Source: Chloroflexota bacterium
GTDB lineage: Bacteria > Chloroflexota > Anaerolineae > Anaerolineales > Anaerolineaceae
Direction: 5' to 3'
DNA: 8,113 nt
Assembly: GCA_021796375.1 (NCBI GenBank)
Contig: JAJYJF010000086.1
Coordinates: forward strand, 1 to 8,113
The notes under the pieces were generated by a model, which did not search any database, was not told the DNA's origin, and saw only the letters and a list, made by a program, of their open reading frames with translations. The first letter of the stretch is position 1. Each line of letters opens with the position of its first letter. The translations under genes were made by a program, and so were the position numbers. Positions 1 through 5,545 of this stretch are shown in pieces.

Positions 1-360
1 CTCGGCGTGCTGCAGCACGAACGCGGCAGCCGGCCGCAGCTTGATCAGCCCGGCGTCGACCAGGGAGCGCACGCTCACCCCTTCCCAGAGCGTATCAAAC
101 TTGCTCCAGCGTGTCACGCAGTGCAGGTCCATCGTCACGCTGCGGCGCGGCAGGCGGTTGAACTCCTCCCAGCTCCAGCGGGCTTCCTGCTCCACCTCGC
201 CCCAGATGCGGAAATCCCACCCTTGGGGGTTGAATGCGGGCACCGGCCCGTAGTGAAGGACGGGGAACTTTTGGGTGAGCGACTGGCCGGGGGGCAAGCG
301 GCCTTCCCGGCGCATGCGCTCCTCCTCTTCGCGGCGTTTCCGGAAAGGGGAATCAAACAT
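1..360 (-). CDS. Sulfite-oxidase-like molybdopterin oxidoreductase, N-terminal part (truncated by window edge)
   Basis: The frame reads 120 residues from an ATG at 360-358 off the left edge without a stop. It starts with a charged segment (FRKRREEEERMRREG) with no signal peptide or twin-arginine motif, so a cytoplasmic enzyme is likely. Then come 'PVLHYGPVPAFNPQGWDFRI' (residues 33-52), 'WSWEEFNRLPR' (62-72) and 'DLHCVTRWSKFDTLWEGV' (78-95). The last is the conserved block of the sulfite oxidase / YedY-type molybdopterin domain, whose cysteine (C81 here) ligates molybdenum in characterised members. The match is to the short 'sulfite oxidase-like oxidoreductase' proteins common in Chloroflexota and Actinobacteria. 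The physiological substrate is unknown. The Shine-Dalgarno (AAGGAG) overlaps the stop codon of the upstream metallo-hydrolase gene, 14 nt before this start, so the two are probably co-transcribed and translationally coupled. The C-terminal dimerisation half lies outside the window. Confidence 0.85.
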   Translation of the reverse strand, partial: MFDSPFRKRREEEERMRREGRLPPGQSLTQKFPVLHYGPVPAFNPQGWDFRIWGEVEQEARWSWEEFNRLPRRSVTMDLHCVTRWSKFDTLWEGVSVRSLVDAGLIKLRPAAAFVLQHAE

Positions 361-374
361 CAGTGCATGGCTCC

Positions 375-1064
375 TTATTCCAGGGTAAAGCTTTCGCCGG
401 GTTTGAGAAGGTGAACTTTGGACCCGTTCGCGGCCTCCACCTGCCGGGCCCAGGCGGCCGCATCCTGTTTCAGCAGGTCAAACGTATTGTAATGGATCGG
501 GATGACGTGCTTGGGCTGCAGCAGCTTGACGGCGCGCAGCGCGTCGGCCGGGCCCATGGTGTAGTTGTCGCCGATCGGGATCATCGCCAGGTCGATGCCT
601 TCCTCGCCGATCAGGCGCATGTCGCCGAAGAGCCCGGTATCGCCGGCCAGGTAAATCTTCTTGCCGTCTGGGACGGTCAGCAGGAAGCCGGCCGGGTTGC
701 CGCCGTTCGAGCCGTCCGGCAGGGCCGAGCCGTGCACGGCGTTGGTGAGCTTCAGGTAGCCGAACGGGTATTGATGGCCGCCGCCGATATGCTGCGCGTG
801 CGTTTTTTTGGCCCCCTTGCTCTCAAACCAGTCCGCGATTTCAGCGTTGCTGATCACCTCGGCGCCGGTGCGCTCGGCAATTGCCAGCGCATCGCCGACG
901 TGATCGCCGTGGCCGTGGCTGATCAGGATATAGTCAGCCTGGACTTTATCGGCGGTCGTGGAGGCCGCCGGGTTGCCGGTGAAATAAGGATCGACGATCA
1001 GCTTCCAACCGTCGACATCCAGCCCAATCACAGCATGGCCGTACCAGGTAATTTTTGTGCTCAT
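375..1064 (-). CDS. UPF0173-type metal-dependent hydrolase (metallo-beta-lactamase fold)
   Basis: This 229-residue protein is of normal length for the UPF0173 / YtkL-like branch of the metallo-beta-lactamase superfamily. It opens with 'ITWYGHAVIGLDVDGWKLIV' and carries the metal-binding signature HGHGDH at residues 50-55 (H50, H52, D54, H55). The remaining expected ligands are H111, D142 (in 'LAGDTGLFGDM') and H191 (in 'VIPIHYNTF'). All canonical dinuclear-metal ligands therefore appear present and the enzyme should be an active hydrolase, probably cytoplasmic. The family's physiological substrate is not established. The start is well supported: GGGGAGGAG lies a few bases upstream of the ATG at 1064-1062. 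The gene has its own promoter-like sequence upstream and is followed after 14 nt by the Mo-oxidoreductase, suggesting a two-gene unit. Family assignment is firm; substrate is not. Confidence 0.93.
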   Translation of the reverse strand: MSTKITWYGHAVIGLDVDGWKLIVDPYFTGNPAASTTADKVQADYILISHGHGDHVGDALAIAERTGAEVISNAEIADWFESKGAKKTHAQHIGGGHQYPFGYLKLTNAVHGSALPDGSNGGNPAGFLLTVPDGKKIYLAGDTGLFGDMRLIGEEGIDLAMIPIGDNYTMGPADALRAVKLLQPKHVIPIHYNTFDLLKQDAAAWARQVEAANGSKVHLLKPGESFTLE

Positions 1065-1109
1065 CTACTCCTCCCCGAAAATATCTGCGTTTAATAAACT
1101 GTTCCGAAT

Positions 1110-1128
1110 GCCGGAGACGCCCTCCGGC
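1110..1128 (-). other. 7-bp hairpin near the 5' end of the metallo-hydrolase leader
   Basis: GCCGGAG and CTCCGGC (1110-1116 and 1122-1128) form a perfect 7-bp inverted repeat around a 5-nt loop. It lies about 8 nt downstream of the inferred transcription start, so it would sit at the very 5' end of the mRNA. No uridine run follows it on the minus strand, so it does not look like a terminator. A transcript-stabilising 5' stem-loop or a protein-binding site is possible. Confidence 0.4.
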
Positions 1129-1142
1129 TCCGGCTGACCCTA

Positions 1143-1171
1143 ATTGTATAAATTTATTCTCGCCGCCGCAA
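1143..1171 (-). promoter_or_regulatory. Candidate sigma70-type promoter for the metallo-hydrolase / Mo-oxidoreductase pair
   Basis: Read on the minus strand, TTGCGG (1171-1166) and TACAAT (1148-1143) are separated by exactly 17 nt. TACAAT matches 5 of 6 bases of the TATAAT consensus; TTGCGG keeps only the TTG core. The spacer is AT-rich next to the -10 box, in contrast to the surrounding GC-rich DNA. Transcription would start near 1136, giving a leader of about 72 nt before the ATG at 1064. I see no convincing terminator for ndh in 1172-1231. Confidence 0.45.
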
Positions 1172-1231
1172 TGGGGAAGACGCGTGCATCCCAAATTATT
1201 GGCGATCCACCCCACTCGGAAAATCCGGAAA

Positions 1232-2488
1232 TTACCCCAGGGAGCGCGGCCAGATGATCCGGATGGGCCGGTCGTAGAAGAGGTAGTCCCACACCCAGTT
1301 GATCAGCACCACCAGGCGGTTGCGGAAGCCGATCAGCTGCAGGATGTGGACGACCAGCCAGACCACCCAGGCCAGGAACCCGGTGAACTCCCAGCGGCCG
1401 ATACGGGCGACCGCGGCGTTGCGCCCGATGGTGGCCAGCATCCCCGGGTCCTTGTAGACGAAATGGCGCAGGGGCTGCCCGCCGATCATGCGGCGGATGT
1501 TCTCCGCCGCCACCTTCGCCTGCTGGATGGCGACCGGCGCGACCATCGGCAGCGGCTGGCCGGCAGCGTCGGTCAGATAGGCGGCGTCGCCGATCACCAG
1601 CACCTCGGGATGGCCGGGAAGCCCCAGGCTGGGCTCGACCTCCAGCCGGCCCTGGCGGCCCCGGCGCGCGTCGACCGCCGCGGTCAGGTCCTCAGCCCGC
1701 ACCCCTGCCGCCCAGATCAGCGTGCAGGCGGGGATCGCCTCACCGTCCTTTAACCGCACCGCCTGCCCGTCGAAGCTCTCCAGCGCGGCGTTCAGGCGCA
1801 CCTCCACGTGCTTCATCTCCAGGGTTCTCGCGGTGTAACCGCTCAGCCGCTCCGGCATGCCCGCCAGCAGGATCCCGGTCGCTTCAAGGAGGATCACCCG
1901 CACGTCGCCGAGGTTCAGGTTGGGATAATCCTTGGAGAGCACCAGGCGGATCAGCTCGGAGATCGCGCCAGCGCTCTCCACGCCGGTCGGCCCCCCTCCG
2001 GCGACCACGAAGGTCAGCCGGGCGGCGCGCGCCGCCCGGCTTTCTTCCTGCACCGCGCTCTCGAACTGGGCCAGCAGGTGGTTGCGGATGCGAATCGCGT
2101 CGTCGATCCCTTTCAGGCCAAGGCCCATCTCCTCCACCGAGCGCAGGCCGAACGTGTTCGTCTGGCCGCCCACCGAGAGGATCAGGTAATCATACGGGTA
2201 ATCGCGGGTGGGGGTGACCAGGCGGCGCTTCTCCAGGTCCACCCCCCTGACCTCGGCCATCTCAAAGTCGAAATTTTTTTGATAGCGCAGGATGCTGCGC
2301 ACCGGATGCGCGATATCGGTCGGGGAGAGCCCGGCGGTCGCCACCTGGTAGAGCAGCGGTTGAAACACATGGTAGTTGTTGCGGTCGACCAGCGTCACGT
2401 GAACCGGGGCCTTCGCCAGGGCCCGGGCGGCGTTCAGGCCGCCGAAGCCCGCGCCGACGATAACCACCTCAGGGATCTTTCCGGCCAT
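1232..2488 (-). CDS. ndh: Type II NADH dehydrogenase (NDH-2), NADH:quinone oxidoreductase
   Basis: This 418-residue FAD enzyme transfers electrons from NADH to the quinone pool without pumping protons. The N-terminal Rossmann motif for FAD is 'VVIVGAGFGGL' (residues 8-18). The second Rossmann motif for NADH is 'FVVAGGGPTGVE' (160-171). The FAD-contacting 'VLVIGDAAY' is at 296-304, followed by the quinone-side motif 'APVAIQQAKVAAENI' (317-331). The C-terminus (about 365-412) is rich in aromatic and hydrophobic residues ('GFLAWVVWLVVHILQLIGF') and should anchor the protein to the inner face of the membrane. I chose the ATG at 2488-2486 because AAGGAGG lies 5 nt upstream. An in-frame ATG at 2506 would add six residues (MAEGGW) and has only a weaker AGAGG/TAGG element. 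Length and motifs are typical for the family. It is probably a separate transcription unit, since a terminator-like element precedes it. Confidence 0.95.
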   Translation of the reverse strand: MAGKIPEVVIVGAGFGGLNAARALAKAPVHVTLVDRNNYHVFQPLLYQVATAGLSPTDIAHPVRSILRYQKNFDFEMAEVRGVDLEKRRLVTPTRDYPYDYLILSVGGQTNTFGLRSVEEMGLGLKGIDDAIRIRNHLLAQFESAVQEESRAARAARLTFVVAGGGPTGVESAGAISELIRLVLSKDYPNLNLGDVRVILLEATGILLAGMPERLSGYTARTLEMKHVEVRLNAALESFDGQAVRLKDGEAIPACTLIWAAGVRAEDLTAAVDARRGRQGRLEVEPSLGLPGHPEVLVIGDAAYLTDAAGQPLPMVAPVAIQQAKVAAENIRRMIGGQPLRHFVYKDPGMLATIGRNAAVARIGRWEFTGFLAWVVWLVVHILQLIGFRNRLVVLINWVWDYLFYDRPIRIIWPRSLG

Positions 2489-2543
2489 CCACCCTCCTTC
2501 GGCCATCCTACCTCTAAATTTTTAACGGTTTCCATTCCCCGCG

Positions 2544-2580
2544 AAAAACCCGCCCGCCGCCCCGGCTCGTGCGGTGCGGG
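2544..2580 (-). terminator. Possible intrinsic terminator after the beta-propeller gene
   Basis: On the minus strand, a GC-rich imperfect stem (CCCGC plus CCGC pairing with GCGG plus GCGGG, with unequal bulges) is followed directly by TTTTT (2548-2544). This sits 16 nt past the propeller stop codon and before ndh. A second small stem, AGCCGT-N4-ACGGCT (2582-2597), overlaps the stop codon itself. The bulges and GC-rich background make this moderate evidence only. Confidence 0.4.
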
Positions 2581-2595
2581 GAGCCGTTTGGACGG

Positions 2596-4119
2596 CTAAC
2601 CCCCCTTGGCCGGGCGGGCCAGCCACCCGAGGCTGCCCGAATCGACCCCCTGGTCGAGCAGCGCCGGCTGAACCTGCGGGAAGCCGACCCGAAAGAGCTT
2701 CCCCACCGCCACATAGTAGAACGCCTGCGAATCCGGCTGCCAGAGCACCTGGCTGACCGGTTCGGCCGTCACCTCCTGCAGCAGCAAGCCGTCCGGCTGG
2801 TACAGGCGCAGGCCGGGATGCGCCCTGTCCCCCCAGCAGGCCACCCAGTGGCCGTCCGGCGAAGCGCTGGCGCCTGCCTCGCCTTTCAGCAGCAGGCTGT
2901 CTCCCTGCGGGGAGAAGAGCAGCAGCCCCTGCTCGCCCGCGGCGGTGAAACGCCCGATCCGCGGCGCATAGGCCAGGCTGCTCCACTCCCCGGCCTGGAC
3001 AAACTGCGGCGAGCCCTTCAGCCCCGGCAGCCGGTAGATCCCGGGGGCCAGGCCCAACTGCGCGCCGGTGAGGTCGGTTTCGGTAAAGGCAATAGTCTGG
3101 CTGGCCGGGTCCAGCGCGGCGTGGTCGAGCGGGCCGCCGTACAGGCGGTCTACGAAGCGCGCGCTGATCGGGATGGCGCGCAGGTCGTGCAGCCCATCCG
3201 CCGCCTGGGTGTAGACCACCAGCATATCCGGGGCGCTCCAGCCCAGGAACCCTTCGCCGGTGCTGTTCGCCGGCGGGACGTACAGCTTGCGCAGCTCGTT
3301 GTGATCGGTCGCCGCCGCCCAGACCGGACCCAGCTTCCATCCCGGCGGGGCGCTGAAGCTGACTACCTCCTGAAAGATCACCCACAGCCCATCCGGGGAC
3401 CAGGTCTGGTGGGCCACCTGGTTGAGCCCGTCGGTCAGACGGCGCGTCTTCTGCGTCGCCATATCGAACAGGTACAGGTCGGAGGACGGCCCGTCGGAGG
3501 CGCCGACATAAGCCAGATAGCGCCCATCCGGCGACCAGCTCAACCCGTCCGGCTGCGCCAGCGCTGCCACGGCGTCCGGCAGCGCCCCGCTCCCCGCGGC
3601 CTGGAGCTTTTTGAGCACGCTCGCCGACAGGAGTGGCAGGTGAGCGCGCACCTCCCCGCCGGGGAAGCCCACCAGGTCCAGCGCCAGGTCTTCCAAGTCT
3701 TGCTGCCCGCTGCGGAAGGCCAGCCAGCCCCCGGCGGGAGATACCCCGGAACTCAGGTCCCCCGCGAAGCGGGCCGGGGCGGAGGAGGTCACCCGGGTGG
3801 AGGCGCCCGAGGTGGAATCGTACGCCGCCGGCTGGCCGCCGTCCCGGCTGTAAACCAGCCAGGGACCGGGTTGGACCGGGGTCGGCGAGGGGGCGGAGCT
3901 GCCCGGAGCGGGGGTCACCGGGGTGGGCGCGGGCAGCGTGGGCAGCCGGCTGGCCTGCGCCGGAGCCGTGGGGACCGCGGGCGCGGGAGCCCCGGGCGTG
4001 GCGGTCAGCGACCAGGCGACCGGCGTGGGGGTGAGGAAAGTGCAGGCCATCCCCGCCGCCGCCAGGACGGTGAGCGCGGCGAAGATAGGGGAGGGCTTCC
4101 AAACCGGAGGTTTCTGCAT
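2596..4119 (-). CDS. Exported TolB-like WD40/PD40 beta-propeller protein, possible lipoprotein
   Basis: This 507-residue protein begins with a basic start and a hydrophobic segment (about residues 11-25) ending in 'GMAC'. C26 could be a lipidated cysteine, but the lipobox is non-canonical, so an uncleaved anchor or ordinary signal peptide is also possible. Residues about 30-86 are a Pro/Thr/Ala-rich linker (repeated TPTP/PAPTP/SPTP), as is common in exported Chloroflexota proteins. The rest reads as a beta-propeller with PD40/TolB-type blades: 'GLSWSPDGRYLAYVG' (192-206), 'SSDLYLFDMATQKTRRLTDG' (212-231), 'TWSPDGLWVIFQE' (239-251), 'ASPDGHWVACWGD' (419-431) and 'VLWQPDSQAFYYVA' (458-471). No catalytic domain is visible, so a binding or scaffolding role outside the membrane is inferred. 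The ATG at 4119-4117 has no Shine-Dalgarno but lies just after a TATAAT. Transcript start and translation start may nearly coincide. Confidence 0.8.
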   Translation of the reverse strand: MQKPPVWKPSPIFAALTVLAAAGMACTFLTPTPVAWSLTATPGAPAPAVPTAPAQASRLPTLPAPTPVTPAPGSSAPSPTPVQPGPWLVYSRDGGQPAAYDSTSGASTRVTSSAPARFAGDLSSGVSPAGGWLAFRSGQQDLEDLALDLVGFPGGEVRAHLPLLSASVLKKLQAAGSGALPDAVAALAQPDGLSWSPDGRYLAYVGASDGPSSDLYLFDMATQKTRRLTDGLNQVAHQTWSPDGLWVIFQEVVSFSAPPGWKLGPVWAAATDHNELRKLYVPPANSTGEGFLGWSAPDMLVVYTQAADGLHDLRAIPISARFVDRLYGGPLDHAALDPASQTIAFTETDLTGAQLGLAPGIYRLPGLKGSPQFVQAGEWSSLAYAPRIGRFTAAGEQGLLLFSPQGDSLLLKGEAGASASPDGHWVACWGDRAHPGLRLYQPDGLLLQEVTAEPVSQVLWQPDSQAFYYVAVGKLFRVGFPQVQPALLDQGVDSGSLGWLARPAKGG

Positions 4120-4131
4120 GGCTTCAATGGA

Positions 4132-4137
4132 ATTATA
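4132..4137 (-). promoter_or_regulatory. Perfect TATAAT -10 box directly in front of the beta-propeller gene
   Basis: TATAAT reads on the minus strand at 4137-4132. With the usual 6-7 nt from -10 box to start site, transcription would begin near 4125, only about 5-6 nt before the ATG at 4119. No purine-rich ribosome site precedes that ATG. The -35 position holds an A-rich AAGAAA-like sequence that does not resemble TTGACA, so promoter strength is uncertain. Confidence 0.4.
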
Positions 4138-4196
4138 CCGGAAGGGCTGCCCGCTTTTCTTCTTCTCCCCCGAAGCGGCGCGCGCCCTCCGCCAGG

Positions 4197-4853
4197 CTAC
4201 TTCTTATACGCCAGCAGCAGCCCATCCCGGATGGGTATGATCGAGCTGATCCAGGCCGGGTCGGCGGTGACCCGCCGGGTCAGCTCGCGCACCCCGTTGG
4301 TGGTAGCCGCCTGGTCGGCCGGGTCGAAGATTCGCCCGTGGTACAGCATGTTGTCGACGATCAGCACCCCGCCCGGGCGCAGCTTCTCCGCGATCACCTG
4401 CAGCGAATCCGGGTAGCCTTCCTTGTCGATGTCGTTAAAGATCAGGTCGAAGGGACCTTCCGTCTCGCGCAGCGTCTGGATGGCCTCCCCGACCCGGTAC
4501 TCCATCCCATCCGCCAGCCCGAGCGCCTCCAGGTGGGCGCGCGCCTGCGAAGACAGCCCCGCATCCCAAACGACGTGGTACACCTGCCCTCCGCCGTTCT
4601 CCTTCACGGCGCGGGCGAACCAGGCGGTCGAATAGCCGTATCCGGACCCCAGCTCGAACACCCGCCGGGCTCCGATCATGCGCGCCACCAGGTAGCAGAA
4701 GTGACCCGAAGCGATGCCAACGATGGGGAAGCTCGTCCTCCGGGCGTACGCTTCCATCTCCGCCAGCTCCGGCGGGCGCGGCGGGACCAGCCCATCCAGG
4801 TACGCGAGCAGGTCTCCACCGCCAAACGGGGGTTGGGCAGCGTGGGTTACCAT
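4197..4853 (-). CDS. SAM-dependent O-methyltransferase, class I, COG4122-like
   Basis: This 218-residue protein matches the cation-dependent O-methyltransferase family (catechol/caffeoyl-CoA type, usually 210-230 residues). Motif I for S-adenosylmethionine binding is 'VFELGSGYGYST' (65-76). The 'FNDIDKEGYPDS' block (139-150) corresponds to the family's F-x-D-x-D-K motif, with D141 a probable metal ligand. 'GGVLIVDNMLYHGRI' (161-175) supplies D167 and N168, the other expected metal ligands. The protein should be soluble; its acceptor, probably a hydroxylated aromatic or catechol-like compound, cannot be read from sequence. The start is the ATG at 4853-4851, which overlaps the stop of the upstream ester cyclase as TAATG, a classic translational-coupling arrangement. 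A longer in-frame reading to 4964 would only run through the cyclase gene and is rejected. There is no obvious terminator downstream. Confidence 0.9.
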   Translation of the reverse strand: MVTHAAQPPFGGGDLLAYLDGLVPPRPPELAEMEAYARRTSFPIVGIASGHFCYLVARMIGARRVFELGSGYGYSTAWFARAVKENGGGQVYHVVWDAGLSSQARAHLEALGLADGMEYRVGEAIQTLRETEGPFDLIFNDIDKEGYPDSLQVIAEKLRPGGVLIVDNMLYHGRIFDPADQAATTNGVRELTRRVTADPAWISSIIPIRDGLLLAYKK

Positions 4854-5263
4854 TACAGCTGCGCCGTGGCCGGGGCCAGGCCCAGCTGGCGGGTCAGCTG
4901 GGCTGAATCGTAGTACAACCGCACCGCCTGGATGGCTTCGCCGGCGATCTCGTACACCCCGCACATGGGGATTTCAACCTGGCGGTGGGTGGCTGGCACC
5001 CCCATCAGGTTGCCCGAGTTTACGCCCCGAAAAGTAAACTCCACCACCACCCGGCCGTCGCCCGCCATCATCTGGCGGATATCGCTGCGGGCATCCGGGA
5101 AAGCTGTGCGGTAGAGCATATCCAGCATTTGGCCGACGGCCACCCTGCCGCGCAGCGGCTCGGGCGAGGTGAAATCCTGGTATGTGGCGTCATCGGCGAC
5201 CATCTTCGGGTCGTGACCCTGCATGAACGCCTGGATCAAGCGGATATTTTCTTCATCAGACAT
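4853..5263 (-). CDS. SnoaL-like ester cyclase / NTF2-fold protein
   Basis: This 136-residue protein has the length and layout of the SnoaL-like polyketide-cyclase (ester cyclase) branch of the NTF2 fold. An N-terminal helix ('ENIRLIQAFMQGHDP') leads into 'YQDFTSPEPLRGR' (28-40) and 'AFPDARSDI' (54-62). Then come the strands 'VVVEFTFRGVNSGNLMGVPA' (72-91) and 'VYEIAGEAIQAVRLYYDSAQ' (103-122). D119 sits where the SnoaL catalytic aspartate is expected. Members act as small cyclases, isomerases or hydrolases on cyclic or aromatic substrates, but many are uncharacterised, so the reaction here is unknown. The start at 5263-5261 is clear: AAGGAGGTG lies 5 nt upstream. Upstream in-frame codons to 5380 fall in a structured leader and promoter and are rejected. 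The stop overlaps the methyltransferase start (TAATG), so both proteins are likely made together and may act on the same compound. Confidence 0.85.
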   Translation of the reverse strand: MSDEENIRLIQAFMQGHDPKMVADDATYQDFTSPEPLRGRVAVGQMLDMLYRTAFPDARSDIRQMMAGDGRVVVEFTFRGVNSGNLMGVPATHRQVEIPMCGVYEIAGEAIQAVRLYYDSAQLTRQLGLAPATAQL

Positions 5264-5281
5264 CGACACCTCCTTCTGAAG

Positions 5282-5329
5282 CAGTCCGCGCGGCCGCCCG
5301 GCATCCGGGCGAGCGCAGAATTCGGACTG
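5282..5329 (-). promoter_or_regulatory. Nested stem-loop in the leader of the cyclase/methyltransferase transcript
   Basis: An outer 7-bp stem pairs CAGTCCG (5282-5288) with CGGACTG (5323-5329). Inside it, CGCCCGG (5295-5301) pairs with CCGGGCG (5305-5311) around a CAT triloop. Both stems are perfect. The outer stem ends 6 nt from the Shine-Dalgarno (about 5267-5276). It therefore leaves the ribosome site exposed in this fold, but sits where a rearrangement could affect initiation. It matches no riboswitch class that I recognise. Confidence 0.4.
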
Positions 5330-5351
5330 AGTTTCTCTCTTATTCCCCTTT

Positions 5352-5380
5352 ACTATAGCCAAAACCGGCCGAAAAGACAA
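5352..5380 (-). promoter_or_regulatory. Sigma70-type promoter for the ester cyclase / methyltransferase pair
   Basis: On the minus strand TTGTCT (5380-5375, 4 of 6 to TTGACA) and TATAGT (5357-5352, 5 of 6 to TATAAT) are separated by exactly 17 nt. This is among the best promoter matches in the window. Transcription would start near 5345, giving a leader of about 82 nt that contains the nested stem-loop. A perfect inverted repeat (5384-5398) lies directly upstream of the -35 box. Confidence 0.6.
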
Positions 5381-5383
5381 CCC

Positions 5384-5398
5384 GCGGCGTTTCGCCGC
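5384..5398. repeat. Perfect inverted repeat GCGGCG-TTT-CGCCGC in the divergent control region
   Basis: A 6-bp perfect inverted repeat with a 3-nt spacer lies 3 bp upstream of the leftward -35 box. The position would suit an operator or a supercoiling-sensitive cruciform. GC-rich background makes such repeats easier to find by chance, so functional status is uncertain. Confidence 0.35.
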
Positions 5399-5408
5399 TC
5401 AAACCCCC

Positions 5409-5426
5409 CAAATTCCCCTGAATTTG
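5409..5426. repeat. Perfect inverted repeat CAAATTC-CCCT-GAATTTG, candidate operator
   Basis: A 7-bp perfect inverted repeat with a 4-nt spacer is embedded in GC-rich DNA midway between the two divergent promoters. AT-rich half-sites of this size are typical of dimeric winged-helix regulators. It could be the binding site of the adjacent Rrf2 protein, but it does not match an IscR or NsrR consensus that I can recall exactly. Confidence 0.4.
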
Positions 5427-5447
5427 CCGGATCATCACCGGCGGTTG

Positions 5448-5461
5448 GTGATTTCTATCAC
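5448..5461. promoter_or_regulatory. CRP/FNR-type palindrome GTGAT-TTCT-ATCAC
   Basis: The perfect GTGAT-N4-ATCAC dyad has the half-site spacing of the CRP/FNR superfamily (FNR consensus TTGAT-N4-ATCAA). An extra half-site, ATCACC at 5434-5439, forms a second inverted repeat with GGTGAT at 5447-5452. The dyad centre (5454.5) is about 42 bp upstream of the inferred rrf2 transcription start, the class II activator position. The factor that binds it is not encoded in this window. Confidence 0.45.
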
Positions 5462-5462
5462 T

Positions 5463-5490
5463 TGTTTTTAGCCCCGCCGCTGCCTAAACT
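5463..5490 (+). promoter_or_regulatory. Candidate promoter for the Rrf2 regulator gene
   Basis: TTGTTT (5463-5468) and TAAACT (5485-5490) are separated by 16 nt. Both boxes are weak (3 and 4 of 6 matches), as expected for an activator-dependent promoter. Transcription would start near 5497. The CTAT-GTAG-ATAG repeat at 5489-5500 overlaps the -10 and start region and could be an autoregulatory site. Confidence 0.35.
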
Positions 5491-5545
5491 ATGTAGATAG
5501 AGAAAATCCCATTAAACCATTTTCCTAGTGCCAGGAGCCAGGAAT

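Noticed and set aside
363..1094. 243-codon plus-strand open frame opposite the metallo-hydrolase
   Set aside because: The minus strand encodes the complete HGHGDH metallo-hydrolase; the plus-strand product has no recognisable features.
1172..1231. Terminator for ndh
   Set aside because: Only a 4-bp stem (CGGA-AAA-TCCG) is visible after the stop, with no T-run in the right place on the minus strand.
1808..2599. 263-codon plus-strand open frame opposite ndh
   Set aside because: It is a shadow of NDH-2, has no motif, and no ribosome site was noted.
4120..4196. Terminator after the methyltransferase
   Set aside because: The GGCGCGCGCC palindrome has no loop and no following T-run. The purine-rich AGAAGAAGAAAA on the minus strand does not resemble a terminator tail.
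2569..4416. Very long plus-strand open frame (615 codons) opposite the beta-propeller gene and part of the methyltransferase
   Set aside because: It is antisense to two genes with clear protein motifs, and its translation is low-complexity Arg/Gly/Pro/Gln, as expected for the shadow of GC-rich coding sequence.
4854..4964. Longer in-frame start for the methyltransferase
   Set aside because: The extra 37 residues would be read entirely through the ester cyclase gene in another frame, while the ATG at 4853 forms the TAATG junction and begins a family-like N-terminus.
5264..5380. Longer in-frame start for the ester cyclase
   Set aside because: This stretch contains the promoter and nested leader stems, and the ATG at 5263 has an almost perfect Shine-Dalgarno.
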